DNA from: Chloroflexota bacterium
GTDB lineage: Bacteria; Chloroflexota; UBA11872; UBA12225; JAJDUF01
Assembly: GCA_022826725.1 (NCBI GenBank)
Contig: JAJDUF010000012.1
Coordinates: forward strand, 186,001 to 250,000
DNA length: 64,000 nucleotides
Direction: 5' to 3'
Made by a program: the position numbers and the translations under genes. Shown piece after piece: positions 44,812 to 55,380 of this stretch. The number at the start of each line of letters is the position of its first letter. Positions within the stretch are counted from its first letter, which is position 1. Under the pieces are notes generated by a model that did no database searches, was not told the origin of the DNA, and saw only the letters and a program-made list of their open reading frames with translations.

Positions 44812-47160
44812 CTAAACCGGGACGGCGACTTCTTTCTCGGCAGCGGCCGGCACGTGCGTGTGGCCGCACGCGGTGCAGGTCAGCTTGTCGCGGGCCGATT
44901 GCGTCTGGAGGCCGCCGCACTGCGGGCAGGGCGCGGCGACCGGCCGCTGCCAACTCACGAAATCGCAGTCGGGATACCCGCTGCACCCGTAGAAGGTGCG
45001 TCCGCGCCGGCTACGGCGGACGACAAGATCGTTGCCGCACTTGGGGCAGGGCACGCCCAGCTTGGTGAGCAGCGGCCGGGTATGTCGGCATTCCGGAAAA
45101 CCGGTGCAGGCCAGGAACCGCCCGTAGCGACCGTGCTTGATGACCATCGGCTGGCCGCACTCTGGGCAAATCTCATCGGTTGGCTCGTCCTCGATCTGCA
45201 CCTTTTCCAGCGTCGCTTCGGCTGCCGCGACCGCCTTTGCGAACGGCTCCCAGAACTCGCGGACGACCGGCACCCACGTCGTGTCGCCCTCCGCTACCCG
45301 ATCAAGGTCATCTTCCATCCTGGCCGTAAAGCTGGCATCTACCACATCGGGGAATTGCTCCACGAGCAGGTCGTTGACGACGTTGCCCAAGTCGGTGGGG
45401 TGCAGGCGCCGCTCGCGTCGCTCGACGTAGCCGCGCTCCTGGATGATGGAGACGGTGGGGGCGTAGGTGCTCGGCCGGCCGATGCCGGCCTCTTCCATCG
45501 CCCGGATCAGGCTCGCCTCACTGTAGCGCGGCGGCGGCTGCGTGAAATGCTGCTCCGGCTTGAGATCGTGCAGCGTGAGCGGATCGCCGGCCGCGAGGGG
45601 CGGCAGGATTGACTGCTTGGCCGGTGCCCCCTTGGACCGTGTCGAGGTGCGCCGGCCGGCCGCACCGGTGGCTTTGGCCGCGCTCGCCTTGCCGTTCTCG
45701 TCCCGGCTCTCTTCATAGAGCTGCTGGAAGCCCGGAAAGCGCACGATGCTCCCGCGGGCACGCAGCAGATAGTCGTCGGGGCGGGCGCGATCATCGCTAT
45801 GCGGCGCAGCGTGGATGGGATAGACCTGTCCCCGGGCCGCGCTACCGTTCGCACTGGCCGAATCCAGCGGCGTCGCGCGAATATCAATGCGCGTCGTATC
45901 GAGGACTGCGGCGGCCATCTGGCTGGCCATAAAGCGCTTCCAGATGAGCGTGTAGAGCCGATACTGATCTTGGGTCAGATGGGAGCGTATTGCTTCGGGC
46001 CGGCGCGCGGCCGAAGTCGGCCGGATGGCCTCGTGGGCTTCCTGCGCGGCCTTGGCTTTGGTCCGGAAACGCCGCGGCTTGTCGGGTACGTACTCTTTCC
46101 CGAACTGCTCTCCGATGACCTGCCGCGCCTCTGCCAGCGCCTCGGCAGCGACGTTGGTCGAGTCGGTACGCATGTAGGTGATGAGGCCCACCGGGCCTTC
46201 CTTGCCTACCGCTAACCCTTCATAGAGCTGTTGAGCCACGCGCATGGTGCGGCGGGGCGCAAAGCGGAGCCGGCGCCCCGCCTCTTGCTGCAACGTGCTG
46301 GTGGTGAAAGGAGCCGCCGGCTGGCGCCGCTGTTCGCGCTTACGCACCTCCTGGACGGCAAAGCTCATCCCGCGCAAGGCGTTGACCGTGGCTTGCGCGT
46401 GGGCCTCCGTCGCGATGGACAGCTTCTCGCCGCGGTGCTGGATCACTTCCGCCCGGAACACGGTTTCTTGTGTCCCGTTGGTGCTAGCTGGAGCTAGGAG
46501 CGCCTCAATGGTCCAGTATTCCTCGCTCACAAACTGCTCGATCTCGCGCTCCCGCTCGACCACCATCCGCAGGGCGGGCGACTGCACGCGACCCGCCGAC
46601 AGGCCGCGCCGCACCTTGGCCCCCAGCAGCGGACTCAGCTTGTAGCCGATCAGCCGATCCATCACGCGCCGCGCCTGCTGGGCCTGCACGAGATCGTCGT
46701 CTATGTCCCGCGCGTGCCGAAAGGCATCCTGCACCGCACTCTTGGTGACCTCGTGGAAGACGATTCGTTGCGCCTCGACCGGCCCGGCGGCGCGAGCCTT
46801 GGCACCGCCGCGGCTGTTGATGGCCGCCAAGAGGTGCCACGCAATCGCTTCACCCTCGCGATCCGGGTCGGTGGCGAGATACACGCCGGAGGCCTGGCGT
46901 GCGGCCCGCGCCAGCTCGGTCACGGTCTTGCTCTTGTCCCTGGGGATCACATACTTGGGTGCAAAGTCCTGCTCGACATCTACGCCCAGATCGCTCTTGG
47001 GTAGGTCCCGGATGTGCCCCAGTGATGCCTGCACGCTGTAGTGACGCTTGCCTAGGTAGCGTTCGAGCGTGCGGGCCTTCGCCGGTGACTCGACAATCAC
47101 CAGCCGCTTTGCCGCTCGCTTGGTTGGCCGTTTCACCGGCCGCTTGGTTGCCCCTGCCAT
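44812..47160 (-). CDS. topA: DNA topoisomerase I
   Basis: Type IA topoisomerase that relaxes negative supercoils. After a Lys/Arg/Pro-rich 18-residue leader the Toprim domain begins (RLVIVESPAKARTLERYLG..DPDREGEAIAWHL). The active-site Tyr is in GLITYMRTDSTNVA near residue 330. The C-terminus carries three Cys4 zinc ribbons (CPECGQP, CPKCGND, CPQCGG..CTACG). Length is 782 residues. A roughly 60-residue Lys/Ala/Arg-rich insert near residue 500 is lineage-specific. Confidence 0.97.
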   Translation of the reverse strand: MAGATKRPVKRPTKRAAKRLVIVESPAKARTLERYLGKRHYSVQASLGHIRDLPKSDLGVDVEQDFAPKYVIPRDKSKTVTELARAARQASGVYLATDPDREGEAIAWHLLAAINSRGGAKARAAGPVEAQRIVFHEVTKSAVQDAFRHARDIDDDLVQAQQARRVMDRLIGYKLSPLLGAKVRRGLSAGRVQSPALRMVVEREREIEQFVSEEYWTIEALLAPASTNGTQETVFRAEVIQHRGEKLSIATEAHAQATVNALRGMSFAVQEVRKREQRRQPAAPFTTSTLQQEAGRRLRFAPRRTMRVAQQLYEGLAVGKEGPVGLITYMRTDSTNVAAEALAEARQVIGEQFGKEYVPDKPRRFRTKAKAAQEAHEAIRPTSAARRPEAIRSHLTQDQYRLYTLIWKRFMASQMAAAVLDTTRIDIRATPLDSASANGSAARGQVYPIHAAPHSDDRARPDDYLLRARGSIVRFPGFQQLYEESRDENGKASAAKATGAAGRRTSTRSKGAPAKQSILPPLAAGDPLTLHDLKPEQHFTQPPPRYSEASLIRAMEEAGIGRPSTYAPTVSIIQERGYVERRERRLHPTDLGNVVNDLLVEQFPDVVDASFTARMEDDLDRVAEGDTTWVPVVREFWEPFAKAVAAAEATLEKVQIEDEPTDEICPECGQPMVIKHGRYGRFLACTGFPECRHTRPLLTKLGVPCPKCGNDLVVRRSRRGRTFYGCSGYPDCDFVSWQRPVAAPCPQCGGLQTQSARDKLTCTACGHTHVPAAAEKEVAVPV

Positions 47161-47236
47161 CGTTGCCTCTGTTCCTACCCTATCGTTTCTGTGCGCGTTT
47201 TGGAAAGGTCGCCGGCTGCTTAACGGGGATCAACTC

Positions 47237-47290
47237 CCCACCTAATCCCCGGCCCTTTCCCTTGAAAGAGGGAGGTTGGGAGTAGGTGGG
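47237..47290. repeat. Inverted repeat between mfd and topA
   Basis: CCCACCTA (47237-47244) and TAGGTGGG (47283-47290) are exact inverted arms enclosing a pyrimidine-to-purine core (CCCTTTCCCTTGAAAGAGGG) that is itself partly palindromic. The pattern is like GC-rich intergenic repeats seen in many genomes. It is located between the 3' region of mfd and topA on the minus strand. Confidence 0.5.
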
Positions 47291-47315
47291 CCTCCCCAAT
47301 ACCGCTTTTCTACTT

Positions 47316-50300
47316 CTACGTGTCTCCCCGCCGAGCACCAGCGTGTAGCTCCGAGAAGAGACTCGACCGCTCAGTGGTTAATGAACGCGCGTCCACGGTT
47401 GTAGTCTCTTTTGCCGGGCCGTCCTCGCCCCGGCGTCCAACGGCCCGAAGCAACTGCAGCAGTTGGAGGAGATCGGCCTGCCACTCCGCCGCTGCCGGGC
47501 GGCGGGGAATTGTAATCACTCCCCGGCGGACCTGCGCTTGGCGCCCAAAGGCCTTGTAGAGCGCCAGGCGATCCGTGACGACGAACGGGCTGGTACGGAC
47601 GATCAACTCGCGGTCGGTGGCCTCCACGGCCCGTAGCATGCGTGAGCGGGCTAGGGCACGGATACGCAGGCTGAAGAGCAGGTCCACGACCGGCGGCGGC
47701 GGCGGGCCGAACCTATCGGCGAACTCCTGCTCCATCGCCTCAACCTCATCGAGACCCACCACGGATGCCAGCCGCCGGTAGAGGCGTATCTTGAGATCGG
47801 GGTCGCCGATGTAGTCGTCCGGCAGCCGCGATCCGAGCGGCAAGTCTATCACCAACTCTTGCTCCGGCAGGCGGCGCTTGCCGCGCAGCTCCTCAACCGC
47901 CTCGGCCAGCAGGCGCACGTAGAGATCGAAGCCAACCGCGTTCATAAAGCCGCTCTGCTCGGCTCCCAGGAGGTTTCCGGCGCCCCTGATCTCCAAGTCT
48001 TTCAACGCGATGCGGAAGCCGGCGCCCAAGTCGGTCGTCTCGTAGATCGTGCGGAGCCGTGCCTCCGCCTGCGCCGTCAAGGGCCGTTGCTGCCGGTACA
48101 GGAAATAGGCGTAGGCTTGCGCCGCGCCGCGTCCGACCCGCCCCCGCAGCTGGTAGAGCTGCGCCAGCCCGAAATGCGCGGCGTCGTTGACGATGATCGT
48201 GTTCACGTTCGGGATGTCCAGACCGTTCTCGATGATCGTGCTGCAGACGAGTACATCGTGCTGTCCGTTGGCGAACTCCACCATCACCTGTTCCAGATCA
48301 TCTTCAGGCATCTGACCATGGCCGACCACCAGATCGGCTTCCGGCACAAGCTGCGCCAAGCGCCGCGCCGCCATGTAGATCGTCTGGACCCGGTTGTGGA
48401 CGAAGTAGCATTGCCCACCCCGGTCCAGTTCCCGCAAGATGGCGTGCCGCACCGCGTCGTCATTGGTCTGGGTCACGTAGGTCTTGATCGGGAGCCGTGC
48501 CGCCGGTGGTGTCTCGATCACACTCATCGGCCGCATCCCGGCCAGCGACATGTGCAGGGTGCGCGGAATCGGCGTGGCCGTCAGGGTCAGCACGTCTACG
48601 TGGTGGCGCAGCCGCTTCAGGCGCTCCTTCTGCTCGACACCGAACCGCTGCTCTTCGTCAATGACGATCAAGCCTAGGTCCTTGAACTGCACGTCGCGTT
48701 GGATGAGGCGGTGGGTGCCGACCACCACGTCCACCGTGCCCTGCCGCAGGCCGTCGAGGACCGCGGCTTGCTCCTTCGGCGTGCGAAAGCGGCTCAACAA
48801 CTCTACCTTGACCGGAAACGCCTGCATCCGCTCGCGGAAGGTCTGAAAGTGCTGGAGAGCCAGCACCGTCGTCGAGGCCAGGACCGCCGCCTGCTTGCCG
48901 TCCATGAGCACCTTGAAGACGGCCCGCACCGCCACCTCGGTTTTGCCGAAGCCGACGTCACCACAGACGAGCCGGTCCATCGGCTTGTCCTGCTCCAGGT
49001 CCTCTTTGACCGCTTGGATCGCTGCGACCTGATCCGGCGTTTCGATGTACGGGAACGATTCCTCCAGCTCCCGCTGCCACACACTGTCCGGCGGGTACGC
49101 ATGGCCGGTGGCGATCTCGCGCGCCGAATACAGCTCCAGCAGCCCTTTGGCGATGTCGCGCACGGAGCCACGCACCCGACTCTTGGCCCGTTCCCAGTCG
49201 GCGCCGCCAAGCCGGTGCAACGTCGGCTCTTGATCGGCAGCGCCAACGTATTTGTCCACCCGGTCGAGTTGGTCCGTCGGGACGTAGAGGCGGTCGTTGC
49301 CGGCATATTGCAGCAGCAGGTACTCGCGCTCGCCACCCTGGCGGGACAGCGTAACGAGCCGGATATAGCGCCCGATGCCGTGGTCAATATGCACCACGTA
49401 GTCGCCCGGCTGTAGCTCGGTGAGCAGGACTTCCCCTGTAGCACGGCGACGCTGGAACAAGCGGCGCGGACGGAGCCAGCCGAACACTTCCGCATCGCTC
49501 AACACCGACAGCTTGAGTGCCGGGCATTGCCAGCCCTCCGGGAGCGTACCGGCGACGAGGGCCAGCGTACTCGCCGCCGGCACTGCGGCCAGCCGGTCGG
49601 CCGGCGACACGACCAGGCCCGTTTCGTGCAGTAGCTCGGCCAGGCGGGCTGCTTGCTGCGACACGAGGACCACCCGCCCGTCGCCACGGAGCAAGCGCCG
49701 CACCTGCTTGACGGCCTGCTGCACCTTGCCGCCAAAGCTCGGCGGCGGCGCAAAGGCGTACAGGTTGTGTACGGGATCGTCCGCTTCGGTGGCCGGTAGC
49801 CGACGGTCGGTGGTCGGTACCGGAGCGCGGTAGGCCAGCTCCACGTGCGGCCGGTCGGTCAAGTCCACCCACAGCGTTTCCGGCTCGACCAGCGCCGCCC
49901 GGAAAGACGGGGGCAGCGAGCCGCTGGCCGTTTGCTTCTCCTGTAGCTCCTGCGCCCGCGCTGCCAGCTCTTCGACCGTCTCGATGACGGCCTCCGGCTC
50001 GTCCAGGATCACCACTGCATTCCGCAGGTAATCGAGCAGGGTAGCGGGTTGCTCCAGCAGGTAGGCGGCGAAGAATGGCGCCTCGGCAAAGCTCTGTCCT
50101 TGCTCCAACAGCGCCAGCTGCCGCTGCCACTCCTCCTTGACCTCCGGCCGTATTCCGGACCAGTCGAGCGCGCGCACGGCCGCGGCGGCTCGCCGCCCGC
50201 GCACCGGTAACGCCGTCAACTCGCTGGCCGGCGCCAGCACTACCTCATCTCGCGCGTCGGTCGAGCGCTGCGTGGTCGGGTCGAACGACCGCAGCGAATC

Positions 50301-51041
50301 GATCTCGTCGCCGAAGTATTCGACTCTTACCGGCTCGTCTGCCGAGGGGGGGAAGAAATCCACAATGCCGCCGCGCTGGCTGTATTGGCCTGGGACCTCG
50401 ACCAGCGGGCTGCGCGTAAACCCACCTGCTTCCAACGCCGCCAGCAGCGTGCTCGGCGCCAGTTCCTCGCCCAGCCGCAGCACGACGACCCGATTGCCGA
50501 ACTCGGACGGTGGCGGCAACCAGCTTGCCAGCGCTGCCGGGGAGGTCACGATGAGCGGTGGTGGCTGGCTACCACCGGCGGCGCTGAGAGCGATCAGCAC
50601 CTCGACGCGGCGCGTGAGCATGTCGGCGGGCACCGGCAGCTGCTCGTAGGGCAGGGCATCGAATGCCGGGAAGAGCAGCACCCGCGACGACGCGGCGCTC
50701 CAGGCAAGCAGGTCTTCGTAGCGCTCCTGTGCCCGGGTAGCGTCGGCTGCGACGATCAAGATGGGGCGTCCCAACTGGCTGTGCAGCCCGGCGAGGACGG
50801 CGGCCTTGGCCGCCTCGCGCACGACGACACGCGCCCGGCGCCCGGACTCGCCGGCCGCAAGCGCCGCAACAAGCTCACGGTAGGCGGGCAAGGCTTCCCA
50901 CAGCGCAAGCAGCGGGGAGAGTGCGCCTGACCGCTGGGTCTGCACCACGTCGGATTTCATCGGATCGCTGACCGGCTCCAAAAGGCGCTGAGGATGGTAG
51001 GTGGCTGCCAGGGCTGCGCCATCAATCCTTACCGGGGGCAT
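47316..51041 (-). CDS. mfd: Transcription-repair coupling factor
   Basis: Mfd is a DNA translocase that removes RNA polymerase stalled at lesions and recruits UvrA. UvrB-like N-terminal domains are followed by the RNAP-interaction domain (LQPGDYVVHIDHGIGRY), Walker A GDVGFGKTEVAVRA (about residue 694), the DEEQ box in LIVIDEEQRFGVEQ, motif III LTATPIPRTLHMSL, and helicase motif VI region GRGAAQAYAYF. The TRG and C-terminal D7 domains follow. Starts at 51041, 50960 and 51104 are all possible; 51041 gives 1241 residues and has AGGCGG upstream, overlapping pth by 20 bases. Confidence 0.95.
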   Translation of the reverse strand: MPPVRIDGAALAATYHPQRLLEPVSDPMKSDVVQTQRSGALSPLLALWEALPAYRELVAALAAGESGRRARVVVREAAKAAVLAGLHSQLGRPILIVAADATRAQERYEDLLAWSAASSRVLLFPAFDALPYEQLPVPADMLTRRVEVLIALSAAGGSQPPPLIVTSPAALASWLPPPSEFGNRVVVLRLGEELAPSTLLAALEAGGFTRSPLVEVPGQYSQRGGIVDFFPPSADEPVRVEYFGDEIDSLRSFDPTTQRSTDARDEVVLAPASELTALPVRGRRAAAAVRALDWSGIRPEVKEEWQRQLALLEQGQSFAEAPFFAAYLLEQPATLLDYLRNAVVILDEPEAVIETVEELAARAQELQEKQTASGSLPPSFRAALVEPETLWVDLTDRPHVELAYRAPVPTTDRRLPATEADDPVHNLYAFAPPPSFGGKVQQAVKQVRRLLRGDGRVVLVSQQAARLAELLHETGLVVSPADRLAAVPAASTLALVAGTLPEGWQCPALKLSVLSDAEVFGWLRPRRLFQRRRATGEVLLTELQPGDYVVHIDHGIGRYIRLVTLSRQGGEREYLLLQYAGNDRLYVPTDQLDRVDKYVGAADQEPTLHRLGGADWERAKSRVRGSVRDIAKGLLELYSAREIATGHAYPPDSVWQRELEESFPYIETPDQVAAIQAVKEDLEQDKPMDRLVCGDVGFGKTEVAVRAVFKVLMDGKQAAVLASTTVLALQHFQTFRERMQAFPVKVELLSRFRTPKEQAAVLDGLRQGTVDVVVGTHRLIQRDVQFKDLGLIVIDEEQRFGVEQKERLKRLRHHVDVLTLTATPIPRTLHMSLAGMRPMSVIETPPAARLPIKTYVTQTNDDAVRHAILRELDRGGQCYFVHNRVQTIYMAARRLAQLVPEADLVVGHGQMPEDDLEQVMVEFANGQHDVLVCSTIIENGLDIPNVNTIIVNDAAHFGLAQLYQLRGRVGRGAAQAYAYFLYRQQRPLTAQAEARLRTIYETTDLGAGFRIALKDLEIRGAGNLLGAEQSGFMNAVGFDLYVRLLAEAVEELRGKRRLPEQELVIDLPLGSRLPDDYIGDPDLKIRLYRRLASVVGLDEVEAMEQEFADRFGPPPPPVVDLLFSLRIRALARSRMLRAVEATDRELIVRTSPFVVTDRLALYKAFGRQAQVRRGVITIPRRPAAAEWQADLLQLLQLLRAVGRRGEDGPAKETTTVDARSLTTERSSLFSELHAGARRGDT

Positions 51042-51657
51042 CGGATAGCGCCGCCTGAACGGGCTGAACTGCCGACGCGGCGGCCGCCGCGCGGGGCGCA
51101 GCATTGTACCGATCCATCGCCGCGATCAGCCCGTCGCGCAGGACACATTCGACTGCTTCCGCCGCGCGGTCGGCAGCGTCTTCGGCCACCGGACGCTCCT
51201 CGGCCGTGAAGTCTCCCAGGACGTAGGAAACGCGGTCACCACCGGGGGGCGGCTGCCCAATACCGATTCGTAGCCGCGGCACGGCCTGCGTACCGAGCGC
51301 GGCCAGCACCGACCCCAGTCCCTTGTGCCCGCCGCCGCCGCCCTGGGGCCGCACGCGGAGTTGACCCAGCGGGAGCGCCAGTTCGTCATATACCACCAGC
51401 AAGTCACTGGTCACCAGGTTCTCGACCGCAACCAAGGCGCGTACCGCGGCGCCACTTTCGTTCATGTAGGTCAGCGGCCTGACGAGCAGCACGGTGGCGC
51501 CGCGGAAGGTGGCCGTAGCCACGGCGGCACGGTGCCGGGCGCGTGGCGGATCGGCGTGCCAGCGCCGCGCCAGGCGCTCGATCACCCACCAGCCAACGTT
51601 ATGTCGGGTACTGCGGTAGGCCGGTCCGGGGTTGCCTAGTCCGATGATGACCCTCAT
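51022..51657 (-). CDS. pth: Peptidyl-tRNA hydrolase
   Basis: Pth releases peptides from prematurely dropped peptidyl-tRNA. Motifs are IIGLGNPGPAYRSTRHNVGWW (catalytic His in TRHNVG), PLTYMNESGAAV, VVYDELALPLGQLRVRPQG and GGHKGLGSVLAALG. The protein is 211 residues with a 25-residue Ala-rich tail beyond the usual end. Upstream of and overlapping mfd, a common arrangement. Confidence 0.97.
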   Translation of the reverse strand: MRVIIGLGNPGPAYRSTRHNVGWWVIERLARRWHADPPRARHRAAVATATFRGATVLLVRPLTYMNESGAAVRALVAVENLVTSDLLVVYDELALPLGQLRVRPQGGGGGHKGLGSVLAALGTQAVPRLRIGIGQPPPGGDRVSYVLGDFTAEERPVAEDAADRAAEAVECVLRDGLIAAMDRYNAAPRAAAAASAVQPVQAALSDAPGKD

Positions 51658-51773
51658 CAGTTCACTTTCAAGAGTGCGGCACGCGCTCGTGTTTCGTCAA
51701 GGCCGGTTCGGCGCGTGTGCGTGGCCAGGCTAGGGTGAAGACAGTGGCATGGACGTCAGTGCGTGTGCCTCGA

Positions 51774-53756
<1,983 letters not shown>

Positions 53757-54677
53757 TCACTCCGACGGTGTAGGGGCCGGCGGTAATGCATCCTGGGAAA
53801 CGCCGGCGGCAGATTCGCGCGTGCGGTCGTAGTAGAAGAGCAGGGTTGCCGCCGAAAGGCCGGTCATCACGTAGGCGTTGGCGACGATGCCAACCATCGT
53901 GCCGAGCGGTTGCGAACCGAGCAACCGCCAAACTATCGGGATGCCGACACTGACGACCAGAATGATGGCGATGAGGCCTAATGCAGACCACAGGCTTGTC
54001 CGGACCACCTGCACACTCGACCTGATCGCAGCGATGGGGCCGTGCTCACCAACCACCACCGCCGGCAGTGCAAAGTAGAGATAAATCGCCGCCCATATGA
54101 TCGCCAGTTGCAGCGCGATGAACACCAGCATCGCCAGCACGGTATGTATTGCCGCTGCGACAAGGAGCAGCACTCCCACCGGCACTCCCACGCCTAGGCC
54201 AACTGCGAGCAGCAACCCGTGCAGCTTCAATGCCCGGCCCCATACTGAGATGACCGACTGCTGCAATGCCGCCAGGCTGACCGGCTGTTGCCGAATGATC
54301 TGCGCGATGGCGGTGAGGTAGACACTTGCAACCAGCAGGCCCAACGGGATGAGCACTAGGGCAAGCAGCAGCGCGGTACCCGGTCCGGCTACCCCGGCCG
54401 TGACCGCCTCCACTTCTCCCACGGTCAGTGCCTGGCCCACGGAAGTGGGCACGTGGATGGCCAGCAGCATCAGGAGGTTGAACGATGCCGGAACGGTTTG
54501 GAGGCCTTCCGCTTGGCCCGATGTGGCGAGCGGCAGAGTGACGGTAGTCGTAAGCCAGTCCAGGCCAAGACGCGGGCCGGCCCAAAACACTAAGTCCAAC
54601 GCGATGGGAATGCTGAGGAGCCAGAGGCGGCGATTCACCGCAGCGTAACCGGCCGACAGCGTGTCAATGACCCCCAA
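53757..54677 (-). CDS. Polytopic membrane protein
   Basis: A 306-residue protein with six long hydrophobic helices in a glycerophosphoryl-type/DUF7544-like arrangement (LWLLSIPIALDLVFWAGPRLG, LLALVLIPLGLLVASVYLTAIAQ, then ALKLHGLLLAVGLGVGVPVGVLLL, and so on). The C-terminus is a short soluble Pro/Ser/Glu tail. No catalytic motif is visible. The start is uncertain: TTG-54677 (LGVIDTLSAGYAAV) has a GGAG 13 nt upstream, and the frame stays open further. The 264-base gap 54678-54941 holds no recognised feature. Confidence 0.7.
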   Translation of the reverse strand: MGVIDTLSAGYAAVNRRLWLLSIPIALDLVFWAGPRLGLDWLTTTVTLPLATSGQAEGLQTVPASFNLLMLLAIHVPTSVGQALTVGEVEAVTAGVAGPGTALLLALVLIPLGLLVASVYLTAIAQIIRQQPVSLAALQQSVISVWGRALKLHGLLLAVGLGVGVPVGVLLLVAAAIHTVLAMLVFIALQLAIIWAAIYLYFALPAVVVGEHGPIAAIRSSVQVVRTSLWSALGLIAIILVVSVGIPIVWRLLGSQPLGTMVGIVANAYVMTGLSAATLLFYYDRTRESAAGVSQDALPPAPTPSE

Positions 54678-54941
54678 ACTACGCGCCCCTCGCTCTCCGG
54701 ATGAACAGTCTGATTCTACCAAATCAGTGGGCCACCAGGCAGGATTAACTCGGCGGATGAAAGCCGGTAAAGACAGGCCATTCCGATACCGGCGGCGGGC
54801 CGACGATAACCGGTGTTGCCGGCGGCTGCGCTGTCGCCTTGGTTGCACGACTGTTCGTTGTGCGTCACAATAGTGTCGGTCCCAACGCCGATCCGTCCAT
54901 GGTACGATTGGCTTGTCGGAATACCACGAGGAGGTAGCAAC

Positions 54942-55202
54942 ATGGCGATGGATGCCCCAGGCGCCCACATCCGGCTCGAATACTGCGTGTCTTGAAACTA
55001 TCTTCCGCGCGCCGCGTGGACGGCGCAAGAGCTACTCGACACGTTCTCGCAGCAGGTTGCCAGCTTGGCATTGGTACCCGGCGCTGGCGGCGCTTTCGAG
55101 GTCTCGGTGGACGGAAACCTGGTCTACTCGAAGCATCAGACCAGACGCTTTCCCGAGTTGAGTGAGGTGATGGAGGCGGTCAAGCCGCTGCTGCCCGACT
55201 AG
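54942..55202 (+). CDS. SelW/Rdx-family selenoprotein, in-frame UGA read as selenocysteine
   Basis: An 86-residue thioredoxin-like redox protein of the SelT/SelW/SelH (Rdx) family. The reading frame is interrupted by TGA at 54993-54995, exactly at the second redox position: RLEYCVS-Sec-NYLPRAAWTAQELL (Cys15, Sec18). Downstream the same frame continues with LALVPGAGGAFEVSVDG, LVYSKHQTRRFPE and EAVKPLLPD to TAG, all matching the family, so this is neither a truncation nor chance. A strong GAGGAGGT site at 54928-54935 precedes the ATG by 6 nt. A SECIS-like hairpin follows the UGA, and selA is at 18991. It probably reduces thiols in the cytoplasm; the substrate is unknown. It has no close functional neighbours. 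Confidence 0.92.
55002..55029 (+). promoter_or_regulatory. SECIS-like hairpin directly downstream of the UGA
   Basis: GCGCC (55009-55013) pairs with GGCGC (55022-55026) around the 8-base loop GCGTGGAC. CTT (55002-55004) can pair with AAG (55027-55029) below a four-base bulge. The apical loop starts with G and lies 19 bases after the UGA. Bacterial SECIS elements recognised by SelB sit inside the coding region just after UGA, with a G among the first two loop bases and a spacing of about 16-37, so this fits. Confidence 0.55.
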
Positions 55203-55315
55203 CCTGACTGTTCGCCAAGGCAAGAACATCAGCGACGGGGAGCTTGACCAGCCTCCGCATGTCTGTATTCTCGTTGTCTCTATGGCGTCAACGACATCGC
55301 CGACAACGGTCGTGA

Positions 55316-55350
55316 CTGGCGGGGCCGCTGCGCCGCCGCAGCCCCGCCAG
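55316..55350. terminator. Strong GC hairpin after the selenoprotein gene
   Basis: CTGGCGGGGC (55316-55325) is the perfect inverse of GCCCCGCCAG (55341-55350). The inner bases can also pair (GCTGCG with CGCAGC), making a stem of roughly 14 bp. It lies 114 bases after the selenoprotein stop and 31 bases before the membrane-protein gene. No T-run follows, so termination is uncertain; it may separate the two transcripts. Confidence 0.5.
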
Positions 55351-55380
55351 GTTGCCCCTAGTCAACTGTAACACTTGACG

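Noticed and set aside
54813-54995. A 60-codon ORF ending at the TGA at 54993-54995
   Set aside because: Its last 17 codons are the N-terminus of the selenoprotein; the stop is read here as selenocysteine.
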